Position numbers and translations under genes: made by a program
The notes under the pieces: model-generated
Seen by the model: the letters and a program-made list of their open reading frames with translations, nothing else
The model's database searches: none
What the model was told of the DNA's origin: nothing
Shown here: piece after piece, positions 37,270 to 48,351 of the stretch
How the letters are laid out: every line of letters starts with the position of its first letter
How positions within the stretch are numbered: the stretch's first letter is position 1
Origin: Salticus scenicus
Taxonomy: Eukaryota; Arthropoda; Arachnida; Araneae; Salticidae
Reading direction: 5' to 3'
NCBI GenBank assembly: GCA_963930645.1
Contig: OZ005651.1
Span: 125,455,731-125,519,730 of the forward strand
Length of the DNA: 64,000 nucleotides

Positions 37270-37810
37270 GTCGAACATTTTTAACATATTAATTATAGGA
37301 GTAAACGATTGAAAGTGGTATCGTTAAAGTTTGAGGAATATATATATACAGTCGGTAACAAAAGTGTCCGAACACTAGCAAAAATTTTCTATATAAAAAA
37401 AGTACACTTACGTACAGTTTTATTAAATAAATCCTTGTCGAATCCTGTTCTTAGTCAATCTAAAAACAGGATTCGACAAGGATTTATTTAACAAAAGTAT
37501 CAGGTATCAAGTATCAAGTATACTTTTTTTACATAGGAATTTTTGCTAGTGTTCGGAGAATTTAGTTACCGACTGTATACATAAATACCTTTATTTTTAC
37601 GCACATTTCATTTTATATACGTAATCATTTGTATTAAAAGTTTCTACAGAAGAAAGTTGTTCAATTTGTCAGTTTCTTAAATTTAATAAAAATCATAGGC
37701 ACAGTAATTTTTATAGATGTAGCATCACTGTAACTCTTAACTACAGATTTTTCATCCAAGAGTCAATAACCATTAGAGTGATAGAAATGGTTATTGAGTG
37801 AATGAGTGCC
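37270..37810. repeat. Dispersed repeat, copy 1 (host of a MITE)
   Basis: Matches 60590-60930 on both sides of the MITE at 37349-37575, with shared phrases such as ATATTAATTAT, GAAAGTGGTAT/GGAAGTGGTAT and AAAGTTGTT(C/A)AA. The other copy lacks the MITE. The family is unknown to me. Confidence 0.65.
37349..37575. mobile_element. Hairpin MITE, Tc1/mariner type, copy 2
   Basis: The ends CAGTCGGTAACAAAAG and TTAGTTACCGACTG are flanked by TA, with a long central hairpin containing AAATCCTTGTCGAATCCTG and its inverse. It is homologous to 13521-13731. One arm has gained a short AGGTATCA/AGTATCA stutter near 37500-37520. Confidence 0.88.
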
Positions 37811-37867
37811 TTTGTGCCTAAAATTGTACAATATTATTTTCTTAACTATAATATAAAATATTTTCAC

Positions 37868-39250
37868 ACACTGAGGGGAAAAAAAAGGCCGCACAGCAAT
37901 AAAATTGATTTACATCTTTTTTATTTGTAATAATTTCAAAAGTAAACATTGAAACCAATAAAATCGTCATTTTTGCATATGTAAGAGAAAAAAAGTAATA
38001 CCTATGTATAATTGCAATTCAGTAATTATCTCTATCTTTATTACATTTTACAAAGTACTCAATAGAAACCTAAACTTTCTTTTTAAACACATAATACAAT
38101 AAACATTATTTTAAGTTCTAGTGTGGTTTGGTATATGAAATAGACACTTTATATTTTAATATATGAAATAAAGACTAGTTATTCATCAGGTCCAGAATAT
38201 TACTGAATAACAAAAATTTACTCAGTACTAGTTTATTCCATTTTTATTTGAAGTTACTTTAATCGGATTGAGATCGCAAATATTTCCTGGCTGCAGTAAA
38301 GAAGAAATCTCAAGATATTCTTATGTGAGTTGATCTAAGGTAAAACAATTAATAATCATCCACAGATTACTAGATGCTCATGAGCATGAATGCATATATT
38401 TAACAACACAGTCAAATAATTATACCACAAATATGGGTGACAAAGTACATTATTATCTTTAAATATTGGTAGGGAAAAAGTGGAAGATACATTTCAAATT
38501 AGTTGGATAGGCCTCCTCTTTTATGATCGTCGTGTTTTTTTTTTTTTTTTTTTTTTTTTTGCGAGTTAATTGATCTGTTGTGTCCGACTTCTTCAGACAT
38601 TTTACACCCCCATACCATAATGTACAAACAATGTTTCAGTGTTTTAAGAGTACAAATTTCGTTAAGTCGCTTAGTTTTCCGTCCTTTGAGTGGCTTTTTT
38701 AAGTAGTTCCAAATAAGATGAACTTCGGCATATCAGAAAAAACTACTAAATCTAACCATTTAATCGTGTTTCTTTAATTTGTTTTCGCTAATAATGGCTT
38801 TTTAACAGGCTTTTTAACTAGCCTTTAAACCTGCTTCGTTTAATCATCGCTGCACTGTTTTGGGAGAAATTCCTTTCTTAGATACTTTTTCTAAATCACC
38901 ACCAAATTCTGGAACATGTTACAAATCGATTTTTCAAACACAATCTTTCTAATTTGCTTTCAATTCCAATTCGTTTAGATATCCAACGTCGCTGCTTAGA
39001 GCTAAATGACTTGTTAAAACTGCCAGAAACTTTATGTGTTGCTAAAACTCGTCTCACTGATAATTCGTTAAACTTTAATTATTTTATCATTTCAAGCACT
39101 GTAAGATTTTAAGATAAGATAACTTTCCATTATTAAATTAATACTTTTTGCGGTAACTTAAACTGCTTTATCCTTGCCAATTTTGAAATATCTTACAAAA
39201 TTACAACTTTCCTAACTACTGTTTCTTGTTTTTGAAACTTAACCCAATCC
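37868..39250 (-). pseudogene. Decayed Tc1/mariner-like transposon relic
   Basis: The left edge CACACTGAGGGGAAAAAAAA resembles a Tc1 terminus, but its inverted partner is not found. On the minus strand, short pieces match transposase motifs: FSDMPKFILFG (near 38720-38755, the first catalytic Asp region) and GNICDLNPIK (near 38265-38300, the SPDLNPIE-like third motif). Stops and frameshifts are frequent. The T run at 38537-38560 is internal. Confidence 0.55.
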
Positions 39251-40017
39251 CAAATTTAAAGGAAGAACACACACACGCACATATATATATATAGTGAACT
39301 TTGTATATATATATAAAAAAAAAAGAATGACTATATATTATTTCACGCCAGTATTTCATATTCAATAGAATCTATTATTCTACGACCTTTCTCAGTAAAA
39401 GTATTTATAAGATTTTGAAGAAAAGTGCTCATTAAAATTTAAAATATAACCGATATTTTCGAGCGCACTTTGTGTCCGTTACATAAACTGCAGGTTGTTG
39501 CTAAATAATAATTAAATACAAAACAATTACGAAATTTTAGTGTTAGATTACAAAGACGCAATTAAAATTAAACATTTTCCGACACAGATTTCAAATAGCA
39601 ATGACAGTTTATTTATGTGATGTAATGACAAAATTTTAAATAAAACTCCAATTAGAAGCATTTGAATTCAAATCATTTCTTGAGAATTTTCTCTGTATCT
39701 TTTAATAGATTATTATTTTTTTCTTTTTTAAATAAAGTTTGGTTTCGTATGGCTACTATACGCTTACAAAAGAATCACTAAATGTAGAAAAATCTGTATT
39801 GCATATTCATAATACAAGTAATAGTAATAATAATAAAAATTCGTTCGAGAGTTTATGAATATATTATTTTTTTTTTTTAAGTCTTTTTATTTTAATTATA
39901 TGAAACACAGAAAATAGTTCAAATAATACAAAATAAATTTGTCCATTTTTAGATCCTGACAATTAAAAATCCTAAATTTATTTGTCATTTTATTTTGTGT
40001 AAAAAAATATGTTGTTA
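39251..40017. other. Gene-free AT-rich stretch
   Basis: Short (TA)n tracts near 39281-39315 and an A/T-rich tract near 39866-39885. Nothing recognisable. Confidence 0.5.
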
Positions 40018-40234
40018 CATTGTAAAAAAATAAATAAATAAAATGTTCTATTTGTTTGTAAGAAATTATCATTTTCCGTGTTTAAGGAACAAAGGCCGTA
40101 AATTTTACTTATATTTCTTTTTCATGTAATTTACCCAATATATTTTACTAGAAACTCATTTTTTGTAGAAAAAGGAGTGTTTACGGGGCTTTTCTGATAC
40201 TTAACCCGTAATATGAGTTGATTTTTTTATAGTG
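40018..40234. mobile_element. Small MITE candidate
   Basis: The ends CATTGTAAAAAAAT and, inverted, CACTATAAAAAAATC are short imperfect repeats flanked by TA (40016-40017 and 40235-40236). 217 bp, non-coding. Similar termini occur near 1105 and 32880. Low complexity makes this only moderately safe. Confidence 0.45.
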
Positions 40235-40699
40235 TATATTCATCTGTGTTTTACTATTAGAAAAACTGGACAAAAATTAATCTACCTAAAGTTGCAATAG
40301 GGAAATATATAATAGGATCATTCCGTATAATTTCAAGGAATTAAGTCGCTCGACTATTTTTTATTCTTTTGAAAATTTTGTCACTTATAGTCACTCACGA
40401 GAGATGTTTAAAACAAAATTTGTTTTTCGACTATCGACCTTGTACTTTATACAGGTCATCAAGAGTCATTCTCATGGTTAAAAATGGGATTATTAGACCT
40501 TTATATTTTGGCACCATTCGCAAATTTTCTGGAAAACGAGGATAAGTTTAAATGAGTTTTCCTCGCAAAAAACACTTAAATCGTAACTTTGATCAAAATA
40601 TTTATATCCATTTCCGAGTACACCAATGTAAAAAAATAAAGCTAAAAACTTTTAATGAAAACCTTCAGGAAAAGTGCAGGTATATTGCAAGTATGTCGG

Positions 40700-41531
40700 A
40701 CATTATGAAATTAACCTGACGAAACCTTTTAAAATACTTTCTAAAATATTTCCTGCTTTTAAAAATATTTCCTAAAAAAAACCCTGTTCTTTTTTGTTTT
40801 CCTTCAAAATAACTGTTTAAAAATTTGCAATACTGGTAAAATATCCTTTTTAAAAATTTTTTGCACCCCCCCCCCCCCCCCCCCGAAAAAAAAAAAAACT
40901 TATTCCCAAATTTTTATCAAAATGTATTATATATATTTCCGAATAAATCTAATTTATGCATATTTTGCAGTCTCTGCATAAACTCGAAAGTTCTCGCAGA
41001 TGACGATATCTCTAATCGACTTTTTCTTCCTAAATCTTTAATCTCAAACTTCCATTAAAATTGTTACATCTATTTCTGAGTAAATCCAATTTCTGCCGTA
41101 TGTAAGAAACTACGGATAAAGGGTTAACAGAAAAAGCAAATTTTCTTGATGATGAGGATATTTAATCACAAACTTTTATGAAAATCGTTATGTTCATTCC
41201 AGAATAAACCAACTTTCTGCAATATTTTGAAGCCAGATGATAGAGGGTTAACAGGGAACACAATTTTCCTGAGGATGAGTATAAGTCGAATTGATTTTGC
41301 AACCCAAAAAAACATAATACCGATATTTAATTGATATTTTTATATCTGCTTCCGAGTAATTTTCATATTTTGCAACCGGCGGTTAATAGGTTAACAGCGA
41401 ACGAGAATTTTTTTGAAGATGATGATAGTGCAATCTATTTTCAATACAAAAAAAAAAAAAAAAAAAAAAAACCTTTAATGCCAAACTTCTATCGAAATTG
41501 TTATATCTATTTCTGATTAATCCCCCACCCC

Positions 41532-41564
<33 letters not shown>

Positions 41565-42365
41565 AAGTCTCATAGAACATGCACCTGAAAAACCCTTAAC
41601 CCCAATTTTTTATGAAATTTATGAGGGCATAGGTGTAGCGTCCTTCGTTAGATGTACCCCATACAGCTTGCATTCTAGCTCTCTGCATGACGCTACAGCC
41701 TGATCTTGTGCTTTTCGAGTAGGACCCGAGAACCACGCATAACACTATTCCCCAAAATGTCGGGGACCCATTCGGTAAGGTACGTAACAGCTCCAAACTA
41801 CTGCATAGTAGTTTGCTGCCTCTCTCCTATTGAAAAAAAAATTATCAAATTCACGATATCTATATCTGAGTAAATCTAGTGACTGCCATATTTTACAAAC
41901 AGAAAAAGCGGATAAAGAGTTAACAGCAAACGCGAATTCTCCTGAAGATGAGGAGAGTACTGAGGAGAGAAAATGAAAAGAGTCGATTTTTAGCCTAAAA
42001 ATCAGTTAAGCTTTCAACAAAATCGTTATATATTTCTGTCTAAACTCAATTTTTGCCATATATTGGAAGAGACAAATTAAAGTAAACAGCGAGTGCGAAT
42101 TTTTCTGAAAATGACGTTAAATCCAGTCGATTTTTCAGCCCTAAAAATCTTTAATCCCAAACTTTCTTCAAATAATCATCCCAAACTTTCTTCTAAATAT
42201 ATTTCTCCATAAACTCAACTCCTACTCAAGCGATGGATAAAGGATTAACAGTGAACGCGAATTTTCCTGAAGATTAGGAAAAGTGCAGTCCATTTTTCAG
42301 CCCTAAAATCTCTTAACCATAAACTTTCATCAAAATCAGTTGAGACGTTTGCGAGAATCCCAAGA
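40700..42365. repeat. Diverged tandem repeat array, period ~120-165 bp
   Basis: The block GTTAACAG(C/A)GAACGCGAAT, then CCTGAAGATGAGGA, then a CCCAAACTTTCATC-like phrase and TATATCTATTTCTGAGTAAA recurs along the region. GATGA-type anchors lie near 41147, 41267, 41412, 41941, 42100 and 42266. Copies are diverged, some containing expanded A or C runs (40867-40884, 41450-41470, 41535-41560). A non-repeat segment at about 41590-41830 interrupts the array. Confidence 0.75.
41590..41830. other. Foreign segment within the tandem array
   Basis: This ~240-bp segment is less AT-rich and shows none of the array's phrases. It contains short inverted words (ACTACTGCATAGTAGTTTG). Probably a small inserted element; no ends or duplication could be identified. 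Confidence 0.45.
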
Positions 42366-42789
42366 TATATATATATATATATGTAATATTGTCATAAATA
42401 CTTAATCATAAGTCATCATAAATTTCAATTCACGTTAAAAGATGAGGGAATTCTTAGTTTTCAAAAATTAGCAAGCAATGTTGTAACATGTTGTAACCAT
42501 TTATATATATATAAAGTCACATGATTAACTCGTTTAATATAAGAAAAGGATAAAGATTTCAGTTTAAATTATAGCTCAAATTATTATATTTACATTAAAA
42601 TTTGTGGAATTCGCATGAAATATACGATAATTATCTTGCCCGTGGCGAAATTTAAAATGTTTTGCGTCTCTCTTTAAAACTTGTCAAATTTTGTTTTCGT
42701 ATTATTATTATTGATATTTTGAGAGAAAAAAAAATGTTTAATTTTGTGGATTCCCCAACTTTTAAAGGTGTATTTTCCTCTTAAATATT
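42366..42789. other. Gene-free AT-rich stretch
   Basis: Begins with a (TA)n tract at 42366-42382. Nothing recognisable follows. Confidence 0.5.
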
Positions 42790-43056
42790 AAACGCAGAAA
42801 AATCCTTCAGCGTCCTAAGCGCCAAAGAATAGCATGACCTCGATAGTGTTATCAAATTAATCAGTGATGGTTTGTATATTCCTCTTTCTCGTGACCCCTC
42901 CTCAAAAGAATTAAATCTGTTTTAAAATCTTCCCCCTTGTTTTTGGATTTAACTAAATTTCGTCTTATTCCTTCTATAGCTGACTGTGTCAGATTTTATA
43001 TTCTACCAAATGTCGTCAAACCTAATACCCCTTTCCGTACCCATACTTTTATATGT
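42790..43056 (+). pseudogene. Canonical Penelope-like reverse transcriptase relic, 5' part
   Basis: Broken frames read GLYIPLSRDPSSKEL and RFYILPNVVKPNTPFRTHT. The latter is the LPK-HKP--P-R motif at the start of the Penelope-like RT fingers. The reading is cut at 43057 by a pogo-like element and resumes in frame after it (IDKLNYFTT). Several stops. Confidence 0.7.
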
Positions 43057-44055
43057 CGGTAGGGGAGCGTGGGGCTAGTTGTTACAGGGGTAGGAAGCAA
43101 CACTCAATTTACGAAATATTTTATAACATTTTTGATCAGATATTTCAATAAACATAATTCTAAGGATACGCTTTATTAGGTAAGCACAATCAGTGTTCTG
43201 AAAAATGGTTAATGAGAGGTTCTGTACACGTGCTTCATTTTAGCTAGTTAGTGGAAAAAAATGTATTTGGTAAATTTTGATTAAAGTTATGTTAATTTAT
43301 ATTTCAGAGAAGTGTTTATAGCTATTTATTTAGTCTGTATGTTGAGTTATAAATTGCATGTTTAGTTTTTTTGTATATATCGTTATATTTTTTATAAATA
43401 AACAAAATGTCCAAAATCATACGATGAGGCAAGTTGAAACAAAATTTTGAGGCAAGTAGTAAAATGTTACAATTTGCCCTTTGTGTTTTGATTCATGCGA
43501 TTAGACATTCTACTTTAAATGTTAACAAGCAAATTATTTATTGTATGCCTTTTTTAGCATGAGGAACTATAAAAAGAGCTTCAAAGGGTCAAGATATGTA
43601 CGAGTTGGCTACAGCTGAAATCTTCGAGAAAGGTTCAAATATTAGACACATATCACCCGAAACAAAAATATTTGAAAAATAATTTGAAGAGATAATTAAA
43701 AAAAGTAGCAGAGACATAAAGAGAAATGAAAAGATTATAGGAAGAAACAAATAAATAAATAAACGAAAGGATAAAAATATAAATAAAAGGTTTTTAACTC
43801 TAAATACAGATTCTGAATTAGAGGAGTGGCTTGTGGAGATGCCTACAGCCAGAGCTCGAAGTCTCCGCCCAATTTCAGGAAACTTTCAGAAATGAAAAAT
43901 TTTTGGCTTCTTTGCCACTACTATATTTGTACAGAAATATTTTAAGTGTTTTTATATTGTAGTGCCCAGAAATTATAAACAGGAAAACGTAAATACATTT
44001 CAAAATATATTAGTTTTCTAAAAACTGTTACAACCAGCCCCAACGCTCCATACTG
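43057..44055 (+). mobile_element. pogo/Tigger-like element inserted in the Penelope relic
   Basis: The left end CGGTAGGGGAGCGTGGGGCT and the right end (inverted CAGTATGGAGCGTTGGGGCT) are good inverted repeats, extending through GTTGTTACA/GTTGTAACA. The interior carries a remnant of a transposase N-terminus. At about 1 kb it is too short to be autonomous. The target duplication is not clear. Confidence 0.8.
43559..43735 (+). pseudogene. Psq-type HTH fragment of a pogo-like transposase
   Basis: From the ATG at 43559 the text reads MRNYK and, after a 1-base shift, KRASKGQDMYELATAEIFEK, then GSNIRHIS. This matches the start of pogo/Tigger transposases, where a psq helix-turn-helix binds the terminal repeats. 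The catalytic DDE region is missing; a later piece (SELEEWLVEMPTARARS, about 43815-43865) may be the next domain. Confidence 0.55.
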
Positions 44056-45310
44056 GTGCCTATTGATAAGCTAAATTATTTCACCACAATTTTTGCTCCT
44101 CTTCTTTTCTGCAAATACCTACACTTTCAAGAACTCCGTCAACTTTGGTAAAAACTTTTAACTTTGCCCTTGCATTAATTTCACTAATTTTTCTATGATC
44201 TCTGTTGATGTAAAATACCTTTTAAAAGTAGTACTCGTCGCGCCCTCTCTTATTTAGGTAAGAGATTAAAAGTGTTACACTTTACGTATTTTCAATACAA
44301 CAATTACTTTCACTCACACATATTTGTCTAACAGAAACTACTATTTCATTCCAAAGAAAATTTTTTCGTCAATCAGAAGGTTTAGCCATAATTTCCCTTC
44401 TCTCACCAATTCTCTCTCACATTAGTTTAAAAGTACGCTTTGGAAAAAAAAAAAAAAATCTCCACATTTCTGACTAATTAAGTTGATGATACTTCCATGC
44501 TTATCGACACATCTCTTCATAACATTGGCCACTCCTTACAAATATTAAACTCTGCAGTGATATCCAGCTCACATATAGAATAGAAAATAATGGTTTACTT
44601 TCTTTTCTTGATATCCTTGTCTCTGGTACTGAAAAATGTTTCTGCATTACTGTCTATCATAGGCAAGTCTGTTATCCACCAAACCAGAAAAGTGGCAGCT
44701 TTCCATAACTTTTGTTAACCGTGCCTTAATATTTGTTCCGAATCTGTTTTACTAAGGACTGAAATAAAATATCTGAAAGCCTCTGTAATTGACAGAGGTT
44801 ATATCTCTTCCATTATACATAAAGCTATTCAAAAATTACAGCTTCTTTGTACTTCATCTACTACATAGGTCTCTCCTAATATCAGTATTGCTTTAGCCTA
44901 TTTTGCTAAATCAAGTTATGTCATATCTAAAGTTAACAAACTATATGGTTTTAAAATAATCTTTTCGCTTTCTAATGAACTCACCCGCTCTCAGTTAAAA
45001 AATCATATAGATATGTATAACTCTTGGGGTATATAATATTTCCTACCAGTGTGGTTTATCGTACATTAGTCAGACTAAACGTAGTTTTCAGTTCCGTCTA
45101 AAAGAACACATTAGTTGGTACTACCGTAAGCAAAAAGCCAAAAAATCGCCCATTTCTAAGCATTACTGGGAGAAAAATCATAATTTTAAATATCTTATAG
45201 CTAAAATAATTTTCAGGCCCAAATCTGTACTCGAACTTTCTTTAAAGCATTTTACATCACTAAGAATCTTAAAAATATTGTTAATTGCAATTTCGCTGTA
45301 ACCCTTTATC
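44056..45310 (+). pseudogene. Canonical Penelope-like element relic, RT 3' part and GIY-YIG
   Basis: RT pieces continue after the pogo-like insertion (KLNYFTTIFAPLL). The late RT block LLSFLDILVSGTEKC, then VYHRQVCYPPNQKSGSF, matches the FLD-x-x-I and VYRKPT-like motifs of canonical elements. At 45026-45115 one frame reads GVYNISYQCGLSYISQTKR then SFQFRLKEH, a GIY-YIG core in which the second motif is YIS instead of YIG. The order is RT then endonuclease, opposite to the element at 51955-58392. Many stops and frameshifts; dead. Confidence 0.8.
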
Positions 45311-46666
45311 TGCTTGTTGTAAATTTTACATTAAATCCATAATTTGTTAAATTTCCCTTAATTTCTCTTACAATTACCGTTTCTCAATTTGCTATTGGAT
45401 AATAACTTACATTATATCTATTTCTATTGGTTGAATAAAATTCGATTTTTTTCTGATATATAAGATCACTTCCCTTTCATTTCTTTATGTTTTCTAACGA
45501 TATGCTAAATGTTACCGAAACAGCTGTCTGCTATTCCATTATTCTATTTGCGTTCTCGACATTGAAGGTTTTTTCTGTTTTTAGTTATCTAGAACCAAGT
45601 CTGTCTTTAATACCCTTTAGATATTATTTAATAAAAGACAATTTTCTTAGTCTGATGGTTTATCTTTATTCATTATAACAATGTAAAAATACGCATGTGA
45701 TTGAGAAACCGTTATCGGAAAAATCGTAGGTTACCATAACAACTAATTTGAGTTACAAAACTATCTAACTATTTTTAGTAGTGATTATAGTATTAAAGTT
45801 CATTACGTATTGACAACTTTCATAATAGGAAAACAGCAATGCTTATTTTAACAAAATAATCATATTTCATAATAAATAGACTTAAATGAAAGAATTGGGG
45901 AAAGAAATAAGCAGCTTAAGTATACATGAATTTATTCTAGTTTATTTATTTATTATTTTTTTTCCTGGGAGGAATAAAAAACAGATTTTATGAAATACAA
46001 ATAAAATTAATACTACAATGTATAAAACGAAATGAAAATTCCTATTATGCGCATGCGTATATTGATTATGTTTTCAAATTTCAATTTTCTTGATATTATA
46101 AAGATTACATTAAATAAAGTTGGTTCCTTATTCAAATTAATTATCGAAAATGAAGTAAGATTTGGATTAAAAGAATAAGAAGAATTAATTTGTTTTCCAT
46201 TTCATTTATTTTACGAAAACTCTCGTGTAATTTTAACAATCTTTCATACTTCTCAATTCCATTGCGTTCTTGCGAAGTTTCTTAAAAAAAAAGAAAAAAA
46301 AAAAACTTTTGGAGCTACTGCTTTATTTATTTATTTTATTTATTTATTTATTTATTTAAATATATTTAAATTAGGTGTTTTATATTATGTAAACATTTCT
46401 AACGCCTTAAATTATTTCATTTTATTCATCAATATAATAAAAATAGGAAAATATTGCTTCTGAAAATATTTGGAAAAGTTAATCTGAAGAAAAAATTTGA
46501 TTTTAAACTCATTTTCTACTGGTGGTTGTTCACACATCATAGAAACCATTTTTTCAATTAATTCCTATATCTAAATGACATATGTATTGCGACGAGTCAA
46601 TGCTGTTTTAAATAGCTTTATGCTTTGATCTTTGATTTAGGTCAACTATTTATTCATAGTAGGCTA
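45311..46666. other. Penelope 3' flank and gene-free stretch
   Basis: 45311-45600 is probably untranslated sequence of the preceding relic; CGAAACAGC near 45517 could be a decayed hammerhead-like core but no full ribozyme is visible. The rest is AT-rich, with (TTTA)n near 46320-46362. Confidence 0.5.
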
Positions 46667-47177
46667 CACTGCAAATGGAAGTGTCTTAAATTCAGACAGA
46701 AACGTGTCTGAAATACCAATCTAGACACATAAGTGACTGAAACACGTAAGGACAAATATTTTCGGACACCACACAAGTCTGAATTTAAGACACATAAATG
46801 TCTTTATAAAAATAAACTAAGTTAAGTGTCTGAATAATATTAATATGTCTGAAATTAAGACGCATGTAGTTTTGACACTTGAAAATGAAGACATTTTACA
46901 ATTCAGACACCTAGAAATTCAGACATTTGACAGTTCAGACACTTGTATTAACTTAGCAAATTTCACAAGGAATATGTTTTAAGTAATATTAATACGGGGT
47001 TTAAGTTTCTTTCCCCATCCGTTTCCTTTAATAATATTTTATGTAATTAGTGTTTAAGCTATTCAGACTATTTAGCTCTGTGAAACTGAATTTTGAAAGA
47101 AAAATAAATCGACTATGTAAACGACCAATGTTAAACAATTTGTACGCGACTGCTACTTATTTTTTTAATTTAATTTG

Positions 47178-47209
<32 letters not shown>

Positions 47210-47563
47210 GTATGAGAGTTCGTACCTACCAGTGTAAAACAACCAATTTTCTGGTGTTCACGTAAACTGTTCCTTTTCCGTTGAATATATGTTTTAAAAA
47301 AGAGAGAGAGAGAAAGAAAGATTAAACCGTTTTTGAAATACCATAGGTTGCACTTTTTGCGCATTTATCACTCATATTCCAAAAAGAAAAAAAAACACTA
47401 AAATTGTACACATAAAATTTAAAACGGAAATCTATATTAAACTTTAGGTATTTTGTCGATAACTTTAATTAAAAAAATATAAATAAATAAATAAAAAATA
47501 AATTTACAATATGTTTGAGGAATACTACATATCTATATTACTAACAAAAACAAATCAATTGTC

Positions 47564-47720
47564 GATGTTTGTAGCTCAGTCGGTTGGTCGCTGGCCTGTG
47601 TATCCATAGTTCCTCAGTTCGAGTCCAGCCTGTCGGAGAGGTTCGCTGTGCGGAAATTTTCGCATAAACATTTTCTGCATGCTCTAAGAAATTCTATATC
47701 CCGTTTTTAACCGGTAACTA
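47564..47720 (+). mobile_element. tRNA-derived SINE head
   Basis: An A box TAGCTCAGTCGG (47572-47583) and a B box GTTCGAGTCC (47617-47626) are spaced as in a tRNA gene, but the acceptor and anticodon stems do not pair as a full cloverleaf. A non-tRNA body follows to about 47720. The 5' neighbourhood gives no clear duplication. Confidence 0.65.
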
Positions 47721-47811
47721 AACCACACGCAATGTTATTTATTTATTTAATTATTTTTAATTTATTGGTGAGGTTAAAAATGGCTGCTTTAAGTCACTTC
47801 AAGTGTCTTAA

Positions 47812-48053
47812 CCCTTAAATGCCGGATTATTTTTTAAATCAATTTAAAAATGTTTTATTCTTACCTCTATTGAATAAATCAAGGGAAAAATACTTCAAAA
47901 AATCTTACTTTATTTTAACTATGGTTTACAGCTAAAAAGCAATTTGTTGTCAATCGGAAAATATGAGGCATTAGAGCTTCAATATTATTCTAATAATACT
48001 TCAGAAGACAAAACAGGGTATGTTGCCGAAAGGCAACTCACGGTATTTAAGGG
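47812..48053. mobile_element. piggyBac-type MITE
   Basis: 242 bp, with ends CCCTTAAATGCCGG and, inverted, CCCTTAAATACCG, flanked by TTAA at 47808-47811 and 48054-48057. A GTTGCCGAAAGGCAAC hairpin lies near the right end. Removing it with one TTAA restores GTGTCTTAAATTCAG, the subterminal repeat of the host transposon, which confirms the boundaries. Confidence 0.9.
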
Positions 48054-48192
48054 TTAAATTCAGTCACTTTCATGTCTTAACTTAAGGCACCTTACGTATC
48101 TTAAAATTTAAGACATGATTTCGTGTCTGAAAATAATTACACCCATTTAAGACACCTATGTGTCTGAATTTAAGACACATGAATTTGCAGTG

Positions 48193-48309
48193 TAGTATAT
48201 AGCTGTATAGAGATATGTTTATGCCAACTTCATTGCAATGATGGCATGTCTTAAAATGGGTTTCGGCCACCTCTTACCTAAGAACTCTTTTAAGCTGATA
48301 CACAATTGG

Positions 48310-48351
<42 letters not shown>

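Larger units (their letters stand above)
46667..48192. mobile_element. DNA transposon with many palindromic subterminal repeats
   Basis: 1526 bp, with ends CACTGCAAAT and, inverted, ATTTGCAGTG, flanked by TA (46665-46666 and 48193-48194). Both flanks of the interior carry many copies of the near-palindrome GTGTCTGAATTTAAGACAC or its halves (about 46680-46950 and 47795-48175). Such clusters can serve as transposase binding sites. There is no transposase frame. It contains a nested piggyBac-type MITE and a tRNA-like SINE head. Confidence 0.82.

Noticed and set aside
41383..41580. Open frames rich in Phe or Lys around homopolymers (also 50044-50226, 21264-21461, 58591-58815)
   Set aside because: They owe their length to poly-T/poly-A tracts and contain no domain-like sequence.
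45500..45540. Hammerhead ribozyme core near CGAAACAGC
   Set aside because: Only one conserved core segment is recognisable; the CTGATGA part and the stems are not found.
45487..45678. 63-codon frame starting MFSNDMLNVTET
   Set aside because: It lies in the untranslated tail of the Penelope relic and shows no domain; likely chance.
47564..47640. Possible functional tRNA gene (also the minus strand of 23820-23880)
   Set aside because: A and B boxes are good but the acceptor and anticodon stems do not pair, and a SINE body follows.
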